The position numbers and the translations under genes were made by a program. The notes beneath the pieces are model-generated. The model did not search any database. It was not told the DNA's origin and was given only the letters and a program-made list of their open reading frames with translations. From contig NZ_FMTT01000024.1 of NCBI RefSeq assembly GCF_900100345.1, positions 17,974 to 81,973 of the forward strand: a stretch of DNA of 64,000 bases, written 5' to 3'. Of this stretch, positions 7,957 through 16,946 are shown in pieces. The first letter of the stretch is position 1. Each line of letters starts with the position of its first letter. The DNA is from Paenibacillus tianmuensis. GTDB taxonomy: Bacteria; Bacillota; Bacilli; Paenibacillales; NBRC-103111.

Positions 7957-8598
7957 ATGAAAATAAAAGTAGTTCTCGCCTGTCTGTTTGCGCTTGCCTT
8001 TGCGGCCGCGATCTGGAATGACGCACAGAAGAAGCAGCCTGCGATGCCGGTCAATACAAGCACGGATTCAAATGCTTCACCAGATGATAAAGCAAACACG
8101 ATAAGCTATGTTCCGATAACGGATGACGAATACGCGTCAATCCGAAGCGCAGCAGGCACGGACAGTTTATTCATCTATAAGTTTCAAACGGATGACGAGA
8201 ATATCAACCAGATTGATTGCTGGATGGAGCATTACGTGAACGGAGCGTTTAAGGAGACGCTGGCATCGATGGGGACGAGTATTAGGCCCAACAAGCACGA
8301 AAATAAGCTGTACTGGAGCCTGACCAGTGTAAACGATAAGGAGCAAATGTGGATTGTTTCGGTGCGGGACGAAGGCGGCTCCTCCTCCAGTAAGGGCTCC
8401 ATAGCTAAAGGAGCTTATCTTTCGTCAACGTGGGGCTCGATTATCGGCAGCGAAAAGATCATACCCGAGGAGCCCATTACATTAGGCGCGATCGTACGCA
8501 AGAAGGAGCAGGGTCTGACGAGTTTCGTACCAGACCCTGGCAAATTAATCAACGCATTCGACGAAGTTTATCTGCTGAAATGCCGTTTTAAACCTTAA
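7957..8598 (+). CDS. membrane-anchored or secreted hypothetical protein
   Basis: 213 residues from the ATG at 7957, chosen because GGGAGG lies just upstream. The N-terminus MKIKVVLACLFALAFAAAIW is a signal peptide or single membrane anchor, followed by a low-complexity Ser/Thr/Asp linker (about residues 30-50). The rest is a soluble domain with KLYWSLTSVNDKEQMWIVSV and many charged residues. No lipobox cysteine is seen. No family is recognised. It stands alone, reading away from the catabolic operon behind the 23-bp palindrome. Confidence 0.7.
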   Translation: MKIKVVLACLFALAFAAAIWNDAQKKQPAMPVNTSTDSNASPDDKANTISYVPITDDEYASIRSAAGTDSLFIYKFQTDDENINQIDCWMEHYVNGAFKETLASMGTSIRPNKHENKLYWSLTSVNDKEQMWIVSVRDEGGSSSSKGSIAKGAYLSSTWGSIIGSEKIIPEEPITLGAIVRKKEQGLTSFVPDPGKLINAFDEVYLLKCRFKP

Positions 8599-8697
8599 AC
8601 CAGTTGTGTATCCCCAAGCCCGAGCCGCACTCTTCCATTCGCAGAGATAGCGACTCGGGCAAGCTCTACCGCGAACAGCATTGCCGGGCATCACAAG

Positions 8698-9144
8698 TCA
8701 CCCTTCCTCCTCAAGCTTCGGCTCCCGGAATGCGCCATAGCTTTCCAAGTATTCGAAAAAGGCCTCATCCCCATTGCCTTCCAACAGGTTCAGAAACGCA
8801 TACGAAATCGTTTCGATCCACTCCTCTAACCGGCACACATCCTCTTCCACGATCAAATCGTTAGAACGGAGCATGCCGTCCGAATGAACGCCCCACGCCC
8901 GGCTTAAGTGGCACATCCCCCATACGGCGGTGACAAGATCCCGATCCAGATGCGGAGTCTCCGGCCCCAGCTTCTTTTGCAGAATGGACAGAGCATACAT
9001 GATCTCGTGAAAGTTCTCTTCGATCAAGCCGCGGTACGGGCGCAGCGACATCAGAAATCCGGTTTGACCCTTCGGATGGTCGATCGCCTCATCAATTGAG
9101 AAACTGTGCAGCATCAGCAGCCGCTTTGCTTCTTCTTCCGTCAT
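8698..9144 (-). CDS. hypothetical acidic helical protein
   Basis: 148 residues from the ATG at 9144, preceded by GGGAGGG. The sequence is acidic and mostly helical, without membrane segments, ending in an acidic tail (EPKLEEEG). Aromatic and conserved-looking blocks such as TAVWGMCHLSRAWGVHSDGM suggest a folded domain, but no family is recognised. It is convergent with the preceding gene and separate from the antiporter. Confidence 0.65.
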   Translation of the reverse strand: MTEEEAKRLLMLHSFSIDEAIDHPKGQTGFLMSLRPYRGLIEENFHEIMYALSILQKKLGPETPHLDRDLVTAVWGMCHLSRAWGVHSDGMLRSNDLIVEEDVCRLEEWIETISYAFLNLLEGNGDEAFFEYLESYGAFREPKLEEEG

Positions 9145-9416
9145 GGTTTCCCTCCCACTATTCTTTTCTTTTCAGCGAACCCGTTACTTCACTTCTTCAT
9201 GGAGAGACGAAATTCCTTGTAAGACATCCAATGAGGTTCTCTTTTGCCTTACGAGCAGTTTTTATTGGCTAGTATCAGGATGCTTTTAACCAAATTATGA
9301 GCAATAAGAAGGAACCGGGCGGAGACTTAACGAATCTTATGTAAAGAAACTGCTATTTTTTAACTTTCTAGGAGTGATCGTATATGGTGCACCTCTCGCA
9401 AGATTTGTAACTAAAA
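9145..9416. other. intergenic region without recognisable gene
   Basis: About 270 bases between the 148-residue gene and the antiporter terminator. Short ATG-initiated frames (for example near 9298) lack length and support. Presumably it carries the promoter of the minus-strand gene at 9144. Confidence 0.4.
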
Positions 9417-9436
9417 AAGCCTGATGTCTCAGGCTT
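9417..9436 (-). terminator. rho-independent terminator of the NhaC-like gene
   Basis: AAGCCTGA and TCAGGCTT form a stem with a 4-base loop; on the minus strand the stem is followed by TTTTTT. The stop codon of the antiporter lies inside the stem. Confidence 0.85.
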
Positions 9437-10748
9437 GAACGCGGACTTTCGCACGATCCAGATAAGCGGAATATAAATAAGTGCAGAGCGGCAGACTCCA
9501 TAAAAAAATCGCAAAGGGCAAATACTGCTCCACCGGCACGCCGACAAACGTGCTGCACAGCACGGCCAGCAAATTCCACGGTACGGCCGCGGCCAGAACG
9601 GCGCTCGTATCGGCGATGACACGCGAGAGGTGCGCGGAGCTGAACCGACGGCTCCATAGCGGTAAAATGTTGCGGCCGGACATGATGATCGGCAGCGTCT
9701 GCGTGCAGGAGATCAGACAGAGGACGAAGCCGAACGCTCCCGTGCGCCATGTGGCGGAAGCGAGCGAAGGCATGGCCCCCATCATCCGCTCGATGTATGC
9801 GCTGATCATGTTCGACCGCTCCAGAATGCCGTTGAACGCCCCGGCCAGCACAATAAGCGAGACGAGGCTGATCATGCTCAGCAATCCCTTGCCTTCGACA
9901 ATCGAATGCTCCGCCCCGCTCCACATCGCTTTCAGCCAATCGGCCGGCCCTACCCCTTTTTGCAGGCTTCCTATTATAATAGCGGCGGCAATGGATAACA
10001 GAAATCCGTATTTCGTCTTCAGCCGCAGCACGATTGAGCCGAGAAGCACAAGAATCGGGATCAGGAGTACGAGCGATTCACCGAGATTGGAAGGAATGAG
10101 GTTGGCCGGTTGCTCCACCGGACCGTGCGCCGTCCGCAGATCGAGCCACCCGTAAAAGGCCAGCGAGGCGAGCACGGCAATCGCCGAGGTCGGAGCCATC
10201 GCCCGCCATTGCCGCGGGACGGACGTCTCGGTCGAAGCTGCGATCAACTGGTGCGCACTGGAAAACGGCGACGTTCGGTCGCCGACAAAGATGCCGGAGA
10301 CGACGGCCCCGGCGGCGTATGGCAGCGGAACACCCACATGGAGCGCCATCCCGATGAGCGGAACGCCAACCGCGCTGAGCGTCCCGGTCGAGGTCCCGAG
10401 AATCATCGACACGAACGCGCAGATCAGAAACGAAAAGGTCAGCGCATACTGCGGCTGCACGACGGCAAGCGCCCATTGAATCAGTTCGTCCATCGTCCCG
10501 CTGACCGCCCAGCAAGGAAGAATCATGCCGACGAGCAGCAGCAGCCAGACGACCTCCTTGGTACGGCGAACGCCTTCCAGTATCCCGGCGCCAAGCTCCT
10601 TGCCTCCAATTCCGCTGCGGAGCGATATCAGAATAAGAGCCAGCAGCCCTGCCGAAAAGCCGAAGACGACCGGAATTTGGGCCATATAGGCCGCAGTGAT
10701 GCCAAGTACGGTAATTCCTACAATGATTACAAGCTGACGGAACGACAT
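9429..10748 (-). CDS. NhaC family Na+/H+ antiporter-like transporter
   Basis: A 439-residue polytopic membrane protein with about eleven hydrophobic segments. The segment ILGTSTGTLSAVGVPLIGMA followed by GAVVSGIFVGDRTSPFSSAH matches the conserved core of NhaC exchangers, including acidic and polar residues in the DRTSP motif. Family members exchange Na+ for H+, or couple this to malate/lactate exchange (MleN type); the exact substrate cannot be told. Monocistronic, with its own terminator, and divergent from the PucR-type regulator. Confidence 0.85.
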   Translation of the reverse strand: MSFRQLVIIVGITVLGITAAYMAQIPVVFGFSAGLLALILISLRSGIGGKELGAGILEGVRRTKEVVWLLLLVGMILPCWAVSGTMDELIQWALAVVQPQYALTFSFLICAFVSMILGTSTGTLSAVGVPLIGMALHVGVPLPYAAGAVVSGIFVGDRTSPFSSAHQLIAASTETSVPRQWRAMAPTSAIAVLASLAFYGWLDLRTAHGPVEQPANLIPSNLGESLVLLIPILVLLGSIVLRLKTKYGFLLSIAAAIIIGSLQKGVGPADWLKAMWSGAEHSIVEGKGLLSMISLVSLIVLAGAFNGILERSNMISAYIERMMGAMPSLASATWRTGAFGFVLCLISCTQTLPIIMSGRNILPLWSRRFSSAHLSRVIADTSAVLAAAVPWNLLAVLCSTFVGVPVEQYLPFAIFLWSLPLCTYLYSAYLDRAKVRVQA

Positions 10749-10836
10749 CGAAAATCCCTTTCCATTTCTATGAGAATATGCGTTCGTCCATTATATCACG
10801 ATAGAGTTAAATTTTGATCCCCTTCGGGGGATTCCC

Positions 10837-10866
10837 ATGACAAAAAAATTTGTTTATAGTTAAAAT
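10837..10866 (+). promoter_or_regulatory. probable promoter of the PucR-type regulator
   Basis: ATGACA (10837-10842) and TAAAAT (10861-10866) are spaced 18 bases apart, 42 bases before the start codon. A GC hairpin with a TTCG loop (10817-10832) lies just upstream and may be the end of neighbouring transcription or a regulatory structure. Confidence 0.4.
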
Positions 10867-10908
10867 GGTACCGCTGCCATCCGAAACTTTAAAAAGGAGA
10901 AATGAAGC

Positions 10909-12141
10909 ATGACCGCCGAAAAAGGGCCCTTCGATCAGCATTTCGACAGTCTGGAAACGTTAGCCGAAACCATTAGCGAGGTGCTTCGCTGCCCGGTTAC
11001 GATTGAAGACGCCAATCATCGGCTTGTCGCCTACAGCGCGCACGATCGTCAGACGGACGAAGCCCGCATCGCAACCATCATCGGCCGGCGGGTACCCGAG
11101 AAGGTGGTGCAAAGCTTGTGGAGGCAAGGGGCTATTCCGCAGCTTATGAAGTCCGACGAGCCGGTCAGGATCGCCTCCATTACGGATGTCGGTCTTGGGG
11201 ACCGTGTCGCCGTCGCCATTCGCAAAGACGAGGAAGTTCTTGGATATATTTGGGCGCTCGAGGTGCAGCAGCCCATCGACGATAACTGCATGCAGCAATT
11301 AAAAAAGGCCGCGCAAACGGCCAAACAAAAGCTGCTGCAGATTCAAACGCGCAAACGCAAGCAGGAGGAAGGCTATCAGGAGTTTTTCTGGCAGCTGCTT
11401 ACGGGACATCTGACCACCGAAGAAGCCGTCCGGGACAAAGCGGCTCAAATCCAATTGACGCTGCCTCCCGCCTTTTACGTCATGGTGTTCGAATTTCCGG
11501 AATCGATCGATGATCATCGGCTCCAGCAAATCCGCTATCTGATGTCGGTGACGCAGCGCATCTCCGTCGTATGCCATGCGTCGGATCATCATCATTTCAT
11601 TCTGCTCGCTTCTCCTTCCAAATCGACGTCTTGGAAAGAGCATGCCAGCGGCTTTATCAATCATTTTGCCAAGCAGATGCAGGACCGGTTTCGCGTGTCC
11701 GCGATGGCCTCCGCCTGCGGCTCTCTGTACGAAGATTACGGCAAGGTCGAGACAAGCTACCGCGAAGCGCTCACGCTGCTGCGCCTGAAGAAGCTGTTCC
11801 CGAATCAAACAAATATTCACCACTACGAAGATCTGGGCTTTTACCGGTTCCTGCCCCCCATTTACGAATACAAGAAGTCCCATCGGATGGTGAACCGCCA
11901 CTTGCAGCGGCTTAAAGAATACGACCGGGACCATCATACGAATCTGTTGGATACGCTGGAGACGTTTCTGACGCACGACAGCAATGCCAAGGAGGCTGCT
12001 GCCGCGCTTCATATCCATACGAATACGATGAACTATCGTCTGTCCCGGATTGCCGAAATCGGCGAGATCGACTTAAAAAGCATGGACCAGAAGGTAGCGC
12101 TTTACATCGATCTGAAGACCAATAAGCTCATGTCCTCCTGA
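10909..12141 (+). CDS. adeR: PucR/CdaR family transcriptional regulator, AdeR-like
   Basis: A 410-residue activator. The N-terminal region (about residues 10-150) is a GAF-like sensor, a central region follows, and the C-terminus carries the family HTH: NAKEAAAALHIHTNTMNYRLSRIAEIGEID (residues about 360-390). In Bacillus subtilis the PucR-type protein AdeR activates alanine dehydrogenase. Here the gene stands beside an alanine-type permease, ald and alr, and two identical dyads lie upstream of ald, which supports the same role. An AAAGGAG site precedes the ATG. The symbol is by context and family, not by measured similarity. Confidence 0.8.
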   Translation: MTAEKGPFDQHFDSLETLAETISEVLRCPVTIEDANHRLVAYSAHDRQTDEARIATIIGRRVPEKVVQSLWRQGAIPQLMKSDEPVRIASITDVGLGDRVAVAIRKDEEVLGYIWALEVQQPIDDNCMQQLKKAAQTAKQKLLQIQTRKRKQEEGYQEFFWQLLTGHLTTEEAVRDKAAQIQLTLPPAFYVMVFEFPESIDDHRLQQIRYLMSVTQRISVVCHASDHHHFILLASPSKSTSWKEHASGFINHFAKQMQDRFRVSAMASACGSLYEDYGKVETSYREALTLLRLKKLFPNQTNIHHYEDLGFYRFLPPIYEYKKSHRMVNRHLQRLKEYDRDHHTNLLDTLETFLTHDSNAKEAAAALHIHTNTMNYRLSRIAEIGEIDLKSMDQKVALYIDLKTNKLMSS

Positions 12142-12160
12142 TCCATGCCGTTTGATTTGC

Positions 12161-13573
12161 CTATACCTGCGTCGCGCCGTCGTCTACGCGTCTTTCCACG
12201 CCGTTCGTTCCGGCAGGAGAGGCGCTTTTTTTCTTTTTCACGAAATAAACCACGAGCAGGATCGCATACCATACCGGGCCGACCACCAGCGCAATCCGGG
12301 TATCCGGAGAGTAAGCCATAATCCCGATCACGAACACGAGGAATGCCAGCACGACGTAAGAGCTGTAAGGCGCAAACGGCATTTTGTAAATCAACTTAGC
12401 GGCTTGATCGGCCGAAAGCTTCTTGCGGAAGCGGATTTGCGAGATCAGAATGACCGCCCATACCCAAATGACCGCAAACGTAGCGATGCTAGTAACCATG
12501 GTAAACGCTTTTTCCGGAACGATGTAATTGAGCACGACGCCGATCAACAGGAAGAATGCGGATACAATAATCGCACGGGACGGAACGCCGGAACGGGATA
12601 CCTTCTCAAAGCCTGCAGGCGCTTCTCCCTGCTGCGCCAAGTTGTACAGCATGCGGCCGTTGCTGAAAATGCCGCTGTTGCAGGACGAAAGCGCGGCAGT
12701 CAGCACGACGAAGTTAATGATACCTGCGGCGTAAGGAATGCCCAGCTTCTCGAAGGTCATCACAAACGGGCTGCCCTTAAGGCCGATTTCCGTCCACGGA
12801 TAGATCGACATGATGACGAACAGCGCGCCGACATAGAAGATGAGAATGCGCCAGAACACGTTGTCGATTGCTCTTGTGAGCGCTTTCGTAGGGTCCTTGA
12901 CTTCACCGGCCGTAACCCCGATCATTTCGATTCCGAGATAGGCGAACATGATCATCTGCATCGCTAGCAGCACGCCCGACCAGCCGTTCGCAAAAAAGCC
13001 TCCGTGACTCCATAGGTTGCTGATTCCGATGGCGACACCGCCATTCCCCAGACCGAATACGATCATGCCTACGCCGACGACGATCATGAAGATGATCGTG
13101 ATGATTTTAATGAGCGCGAACCAAAACTCCAGCTCGCCGTAAACTTTAACGGCAATCAGGTTAACCAGGCTCATAATGACCAGCGCGGCGAGCGCCCAAA
13201 TCCACCTCGGCACCCCCGGATACCAATACTCCATATAAATCCCGACGGCGGTAATTTCGGCCATACACGTAACGACCCAAATAAACCAATAGTTCCATCC
13301 CGTCAAAAAGCCGAATACCGGACTCATATATTCCCGGGCATAGCGGCTGAACGAACCGGCCACCGGCTGCTGAACGGCCATCTCCCCCAGCGCCCGCATA
13401 ATGAAGAATATCGCCAGCCCGCCGATCATGTAGCCAATCAGTATCGCAGGCCCGGCTACCTTAATTGCCGATGCGGACCCAAGAAACAAGCCGACGCCGA
13501 TTGCCGCGCCAAGCGACATTAGTGTAATATGCTTTTGCTCCAGTCCCCGCTTTAATTCATTGTTGTTTTTCAC
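12161..13573 (-). CDS. amino acid permease, APC superfamily (D-serine/D-alanine/glycine type)
   Basis: A 470-residue transporter with about twelve membrane helices. The N-terminal GLEQKHITLMSLGAAIGVGLFLGSASAI is the signature helix 1 of the amino acid/polyamine/organocation superfamily, and EMAVQQPVAGSFSRYAREY and SCNSGIFSNGRMLYNLA resemble AapA/CycA-type D-alanine and glycine importers. It is transcribed divergently from ald across a shared regulatory region, convergent with adeR, and would supply alanine for the dehydrogenase and racemase next door. The substrate is inferred from context. Confidence 0.88.
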   Translation of the reverse strand: MKNNNELKRGLEQKHITLMSLGAAIGVGLFLGSASAIKVAGPAILIGYMIGGLAIFFIMRALGEMAVQQPVAGSFSRYAREYMSPVFGFLTGWNYWFIWVVTCMAEITAVGIYMEYWYPGVPRWIWALAALVIMSLVNLIAVKVYGELEFWFALIKIITIIFMIVVGVGMIVFGLGNGGVAIGISNLWSHGGFFANGWSGVLLAMQMIMFAYLGIEMIGVTAGEVKDPTKALTRAIDNVFWRILIFYVGALFVIMSIYPWTEIGLKGSPFVMTFEKLGIPYAAGIINFVVLTAALSSCNSGIFSNGRMLYNLAQQGEAPAGFEKVSRSGVPSRAIIVSAFFLLIGVVLNYIVPEKAFTMVTSIATFAVIWVWAVILISQIRFRKKLSADQAAKLIYKMPFAPYSSYVVLAFLVFVIGIMAYSPDTRIALVVGPVWYAILLVVYFVKKKKSASPAGTNGVERRVDDGATQV

Positions 13574-13710
13574 AAAAAATCTCCTCCGATAGTTAATTTC
13601 CGGAACTACAGTATGCGCTTACATTCGCTTTTGTGACGAATTGATGTCTAAATCGTAGCACACTCGTTCCCGTCTGCATTTGTCTTGTTACTCAAAAATG
13701 GTCGAACCCA

Positions 13711-13728
13711 TTTGTGATATTACACAAA
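13711..13728. promoter_or_regulatory. ald upstream dyad 1 (TTTGTG-N6-CACAAA)
   Basis: An 18-bp inverted repeat identical in its half-sites to the one 50 bases downstream. It lies between the divergent permease and ald genes and is a likely site for the AdeR-like activator. Confidence 0.6.
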
Positions 13729-13760
13729 AAGGCCCGTCCCACCTGCGGAAACGCTTACGT

Positions 13761-13778
13761 TTTGTGAAAAAACACAAA
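13761..13778. promoter_or_regulatory. ald upstream dyad 2 (TTTGTG-N6-CACAAA)
   Basis: Second copy of the dyad, centre to centre 50 bp from the first (near five helical turns). It is centred about 75 bases before the likely ald transcription start (-10 TATACT at 13833-13838, with no good -35). This geometry suits an activator-dependent promoter. Confidence 0.6.
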
Positions 13779-13886
13779 AGCATCCAATTCTTTTCAGCTC
13801 GTTTCACGAAGAAAAACGCCGGATTTGTTCGATATACTCAGCTTACCGAAACAATCCAACCACATTTTTCAAGGGAGATGGCAATC

Positions 13887-15017
13887 ATGATTATCGGCGT
13901 GCCAAAAGAAATTAAAAACAATGAAAACCGCGTGGCCATTACGCCTGCCGGCGTGTCCACAGTTGTACAGTCGGGCCATGGCGTGTATATTGAAAAAGGA
14001 GCAGGCCTTGGCAGCGGCTTTACGGACGAGCAATATGCGGCAGCCGGAGCCTTGATCGCCGATGCCGCGCAAGAGGTTTGGGAAAAATCCCAAATGATCA
14101 TGAAGGTCAAAGAACCGCTTCCTTCCGAATACGGTTATTTCCGGGAAGGTCTGATCTTGTTCACCTACCTGCACCTGGCCGCCGATGCGGAATTGGCCGC
14201 GGCCCTGACGAAATCGGGTGTCATTTCCATTGCGTACGAAACGGTTGAAGTCAACCGTACGCTCCCGCTTTTGACTCCGATGAGCGAGGTTGCAGGCCGG
14301 ATGGCGACGCAAATCGGTGCGCAGTTTCTGGAGAAGCCGTATGGTGGAAAAGGCGTGCTGCTCGCCGGCGTGCCCGGAGTACAGCGGGCCAAAGTCACGG
14401 TCATCGGCGGGGGCGTAGTCGGCACGAACGCAGCGAAAATCGCTGTCGGTTTAGGCGCGGATGTGACGGTAATCGATTTAAGCGCAGACCGGCTCCGTCA
14501 GCTTGACGATCAGTTCGGTCCGCAAATTCAAACGCTCATGTCCAACCCATATAATATCGCCCAAGCGGTGCGTCAATCCGATCTCGTCATCGGAGCGGTG
14601 CTCATTCCAGGAGCCAAAGCGCCTAAGCTGGTTAGCGAAGATATGGTTCGCAGCATGTCGCCAGGCTCCGTTGTTGTCGATGTTGCCATCGATCAGGGCG
14701 GAATCTTCGCCACGGTTGACCGGATCACGACCCACGATGCGCCTACGTATGTCAAGCACGGCGTGGTCCACTATGCGGTAGCCAATATGCCGGGGGCGGT
14801 TCCGAACACCTCCACCATCGCACTGACGAACGTAACGATTCCGTACGCCCTGCAAATCGCGAACAAAGGCGTGAAGGAAGCGATCGCCGACAGCCCGGCC
14901 TTGGCCAAAGGTCTCACCACGGCAGGCGGCGCCATCACGTACGAAGCGGTTGCAAAAGATCTGAATTACGACTATGTGCCTGCGCACAAAGCACTGGAAA
15001 CCGTATCTAGTCGATAA
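13887..15017 (+). CDS. ald: alanine dehydrogenase
   Basis: 376 residues from the ATG at 13887 (AAGGGAG just upstream), the usual family length; an upstream in-frame extension is not supported. The start [23 protein letters not shown] is diagnostic. Further family elements are [11 protein letters not shown] (substrate lysine), the Rossmann motif [30 protein letters not shown] (catalytic aspartate) and [16 protein letters not shown]. It deaminates L-alanine to pyruvate and ammonia with NAD+ in the cytoplasm. It probably works with the adjacent permease and racemase to use alanine as carbon and nitrogen source. Confidence 0.97.
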   Translation: MIIGVPKEIKNNENRVAITPAGVSTVVQSGHGVYIEKGAGLGSGFTDEQYAAAGALIADAAQEVWEKSQMIMKVKEPLPSEYGYFREGLILFTYLHLAADAELAAALTKSGVISIAYETVEVNRTLPLLTPMSEVAGRMATQIGAQFLEKPYGGKGVLLAGVPGVQRAKVTVIGGGVVGTNAAKIAVGLGADVTVIDLSADRLRQLDDQFGPQIQTLMSNPYNIAQAVRQSDLVIGAVLIPGAKAPKLVSEDMVRSMSPGSVVVDVAIDQGGIFATVDRITTHDAPTYVKHGVVHYAVANMPGAVPNTSTIALTNVTIPYALQIANKGVKEAIADSPALAKGLTTAGGAITYEAVAKDLNYDYVPAHKALETVSSR

Positions 15018-15027
15018 CTAAGAAAAA

Positions 15028-15047
15028 CTCCCCCGTCATCGGGGGAG
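15028..15047 (+). terminator. ald terminator
   Basis: CTCCCCCG and CGGGGGAG form a GC stem with a TCAT loop 10 bases after the ald stop, followed by a T-rich stretch. Confidence 0.85.
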
Positions 15048-15139
15048 ATTATTGTTTATTCCGCAAATCATAAGAAAAGCTTCTTATCGAAGCCTTTTCG
15101 AGGAAGATACATTCGTGTTTTAGCGGAAACTTTACTTGC

Positions 15140-15186
15140 GATATAGAATTTAATCAGCTCCGCTGATAACTTATAAATTCTATATC
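15140..15186 (+). repeat. nested stem-loop in the alr leader
   Basis: Outer 13-nt arms (15140-15152 and 15174-15186, GATATAGAATTTA and its reverse complement) enclose an inner hairpin ATCAGC-TCC-GCTGAT (15153-15167). It ends 8 bases before the GAAGGAG site of alr and has no T-run. It may be an operator or an mRNA structure controlling alr translation. Confidence 0.6.
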
Positions 15187-15208
15187 TACTACGAAGGAGC
15201 AGCACAAC

Positions 15209-16453
15209 ATGCACACAAGGAACGATAGGAATGTGAAACCGCACGAAGAGCTTCCCTGTTCGATTATGACCGAACCAGACTACGTGGATTGGGACGGCAG
15301 CTTCAGCCACCGTCCGACATTGGCCGAAATCTCGCTGGATGCCATCGCCTCGAACGCGGCGTACTTCAAGTCGCTTCTCCAGCCCGGCTGCCAGTGGATG
15401 GCAGTGGTCAAAGCGAACGGGTACGGCCACGGCGCGGTGGAAACCGCAAAGGCGACACTGAGCGCCGGCGCGGACCGTCTTGGAGTCGCTTTTCTGGATG
15501 AGGCGCTCCGCCTGCGGTCGGCCGGCATTGCCGCCCCGATCCTTGTGCTCGGCTATACGCCCCCGGAAGCGATCCGGGAGGCCGTGGCCGCCGACGTGAC
15601 GCTGACGGTGTTTACCGGCGAGACAATTGAAACGGTGATGCGCGAAGCGGAGAGCTTAGGCCGGACAGCCCGGATTCATCTCAAGATCGAAACCGGGATG
15701 AACCGGCTCGGGGTTACGTCCGCGGAAGCCGCGCTGCGGCTTGCCCGACGTGCAAACGAGAGCCCCTATGTGACGCTGGAGGGCGTATTTACTCATTTTG
15801 CCAATGCAGACCATCCGAGCCCGGCTTACACGGAGCTGCAATTTGCCCGGTTTCTCGAATTTCGCGGCGCTTTTGAGGAAGCCGGTATCTCCGTTCCTGT
15901 CTGGCATTGCTGCAACACCGCCGCAACCATTGCTTCTCCGCATATGCATTTGGATATGGTTCGTGTCGGGATCGGTCTGTACGGCTTGAAGCCGTCGATA
16001 AGAGGCGCTATCGCGGGCGCTCCCCTCAAGCCGGCCATGCGGCTCAAATCGCAAATCGTATCGCTCAAGGACGTCCCAGCGTTAGAGCCGGTCAGCTATG
16101 GGTGCACGTTTGCCTCCGATAAAGATACCAGAATAGCCATTGTGCCGATCGGATACGCGGACGGTATGCCGCGGGCGCTTTCCAACAAGGGAACTGCGAC
16201 GGTGCGCGGGCAGTCTGCGCCGATATCCGGAACGATTTGTATGGATCAGTTGATGCTCGATGTTACCGCTATTCCGGACGCGAAGCCCGGCGACGAAGTC
16301 TTGCTTTTCGGCACGCCGGAAGACAAAGTGACCGCCGCCGATGTGGCAAGCCATGCGCATACAATCCATTACGAGATCGTATGCGGTATCAGCGCCCGGG
16401 TTCCCCGGGTTTATGTGAAGGAGGGCCGGACGGTTTCTACGTGCTTTATATAA
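15209..16453 (+). CDS. alr: alanine racemase
   Basis: 414 residues. The PLP-binding lysine is in VVKANGYGHGAVE (about residue 68). Further motifs are ETGMNRLGV, MVRVGIGLYGLKPS, VSYGCTF, PIGYADGMPR and SGTICMDQLMLDVT, the last two surrounding the catalytic tyrosine region. The GAAGGAG site supports the ATG at 15209, which gives an N-terminal extension of about 33 residues compared with typical racemases; an internal ATG at 15266 has no good ribosome site. It converts L- and D-alanine for the cell wall or, with ald, lets D-alanine be catabolised. An elaborate stem-loop precedes it. Confidence 0.95.
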   Translation: MHTRNDRNVKPHEELPCSIMTEPDYVDWDGSFSHRPTLAEISLDAIASNAAYFKSLLQPGCQWMAVVKANGYGHGAVETAKATLSAGADRLGVAFLDEALRLRSAGIAAPILVLGYTPPEAIREAVAADVTLTVFTGETIETVMREAESLGRTARIHLKIETGMNRLGVTSAEAALRLARRANESPYVTLEGVFTHFANADHPSPAYTELQFARFLEFRGAFEEAGISVPVWHCCNTAATIASPHMHLDMVRVGIGLYGLKPSIRGAIAGAPLKPAMRLKSQIVSLKDVPALEPVSYGCTFASDKDTRIAIVPIGYADGMPRALSNKGTATVRGQSAPISGTICMDQLMLDVTAIPDAKPGDEVLLFGTPEDKVTAADVASHAHTIHYEIVCGISARVPRVYVKEGRTVSTCFI

Positions 16454-16467
16454 CAGGACGGCAAAAC

Positions 16468-16493
16468 AACGGGCAGGGTCTCCCCTGCCCGTT
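16468..16493 (+). terminator. alr terminator
   Basis: AACGGGCAGG and CCTGCCCGTT form a 10-bp stem 14 bases after the alr stop. Confidence 0.85.
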
Positions 16494-16514
16494 TCGTTGT
16501 TGCTCAGGCTCGCT

Positions 16515-16774
16515 TTAGGTCAGGCAAAAACCGTCGATCCGTTGTCCGTTAATAATCCGGAGCTTTCTGGTTTGCGAGCAAGACGACACGACTTTGAACA
16601 CGCATTTCCGTTCGGACAACGGTTTGATACAGCGGTTCTGAACTTTGGCCGCCAGCACGAAGTCGGCCAAAGGCGTTGCATCTACGGTAACCAGCACTTG
16701 ATTAACCTTAACGATACGCGCTTCGCCGCCGTAACCTTCCCTTTTCGCACGGAACGACTACAAACACAAGCCAT
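16515..16774 (-). pseudogene. small Cys-containing gene with apparent -1 frameshift
   Basis: A good ribosome site (AGAAGAGGTGAT) precedes an ATG at 16774 encoding MACVCSRSVRKG, but that frame stops at 16682 after 30 residues. The -1 frame, entered at an AAAAGGG run near 16740, continues as REGYGGEARIVKVNQVLVTV and on to a stop at 16515, a coherent C-terminal part of about 75 residues with four more cysteines. The whole would be about 86 residues. It could be a decayed gene, a sequencing error or a programmed -1 shift. No family recognised. Confidence 0.4.
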
Positions 16775-16915
16775 AGAATCACCTCTTCTGGAAGTTTCGC
16801 ATGATTAGTAGATGCACGGCTTGCATAAGAAGTATGGTTACTTGTCCGGATGCCCATAGTATATTTATAAAAGACGCTTGGTGGTCCAGCTGCTTGAATC
16901 GGTTGAGCATGAAAA

Positions 16916-16937
16916 AAAGCACCGTTTCCGGTGCTTT
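16916..16937 (-). terminator. terminator of the alcohol dehydrogenase-MFS operon
   Basis: AAAGCACCG and CGGTGCTTT with a 4-base loop; the minus-strand transcript continues into a run of T. Confidence 0.85.
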
Positions 16938-16946
16938 GTATACGCG

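Noticed and set aside
10817..10832. Terminator at the TTCG hairpin upstream of the PucR-type gene
   Set aside because: No T-run on either strand and no gene ends there; more likely part of a leader or operator.
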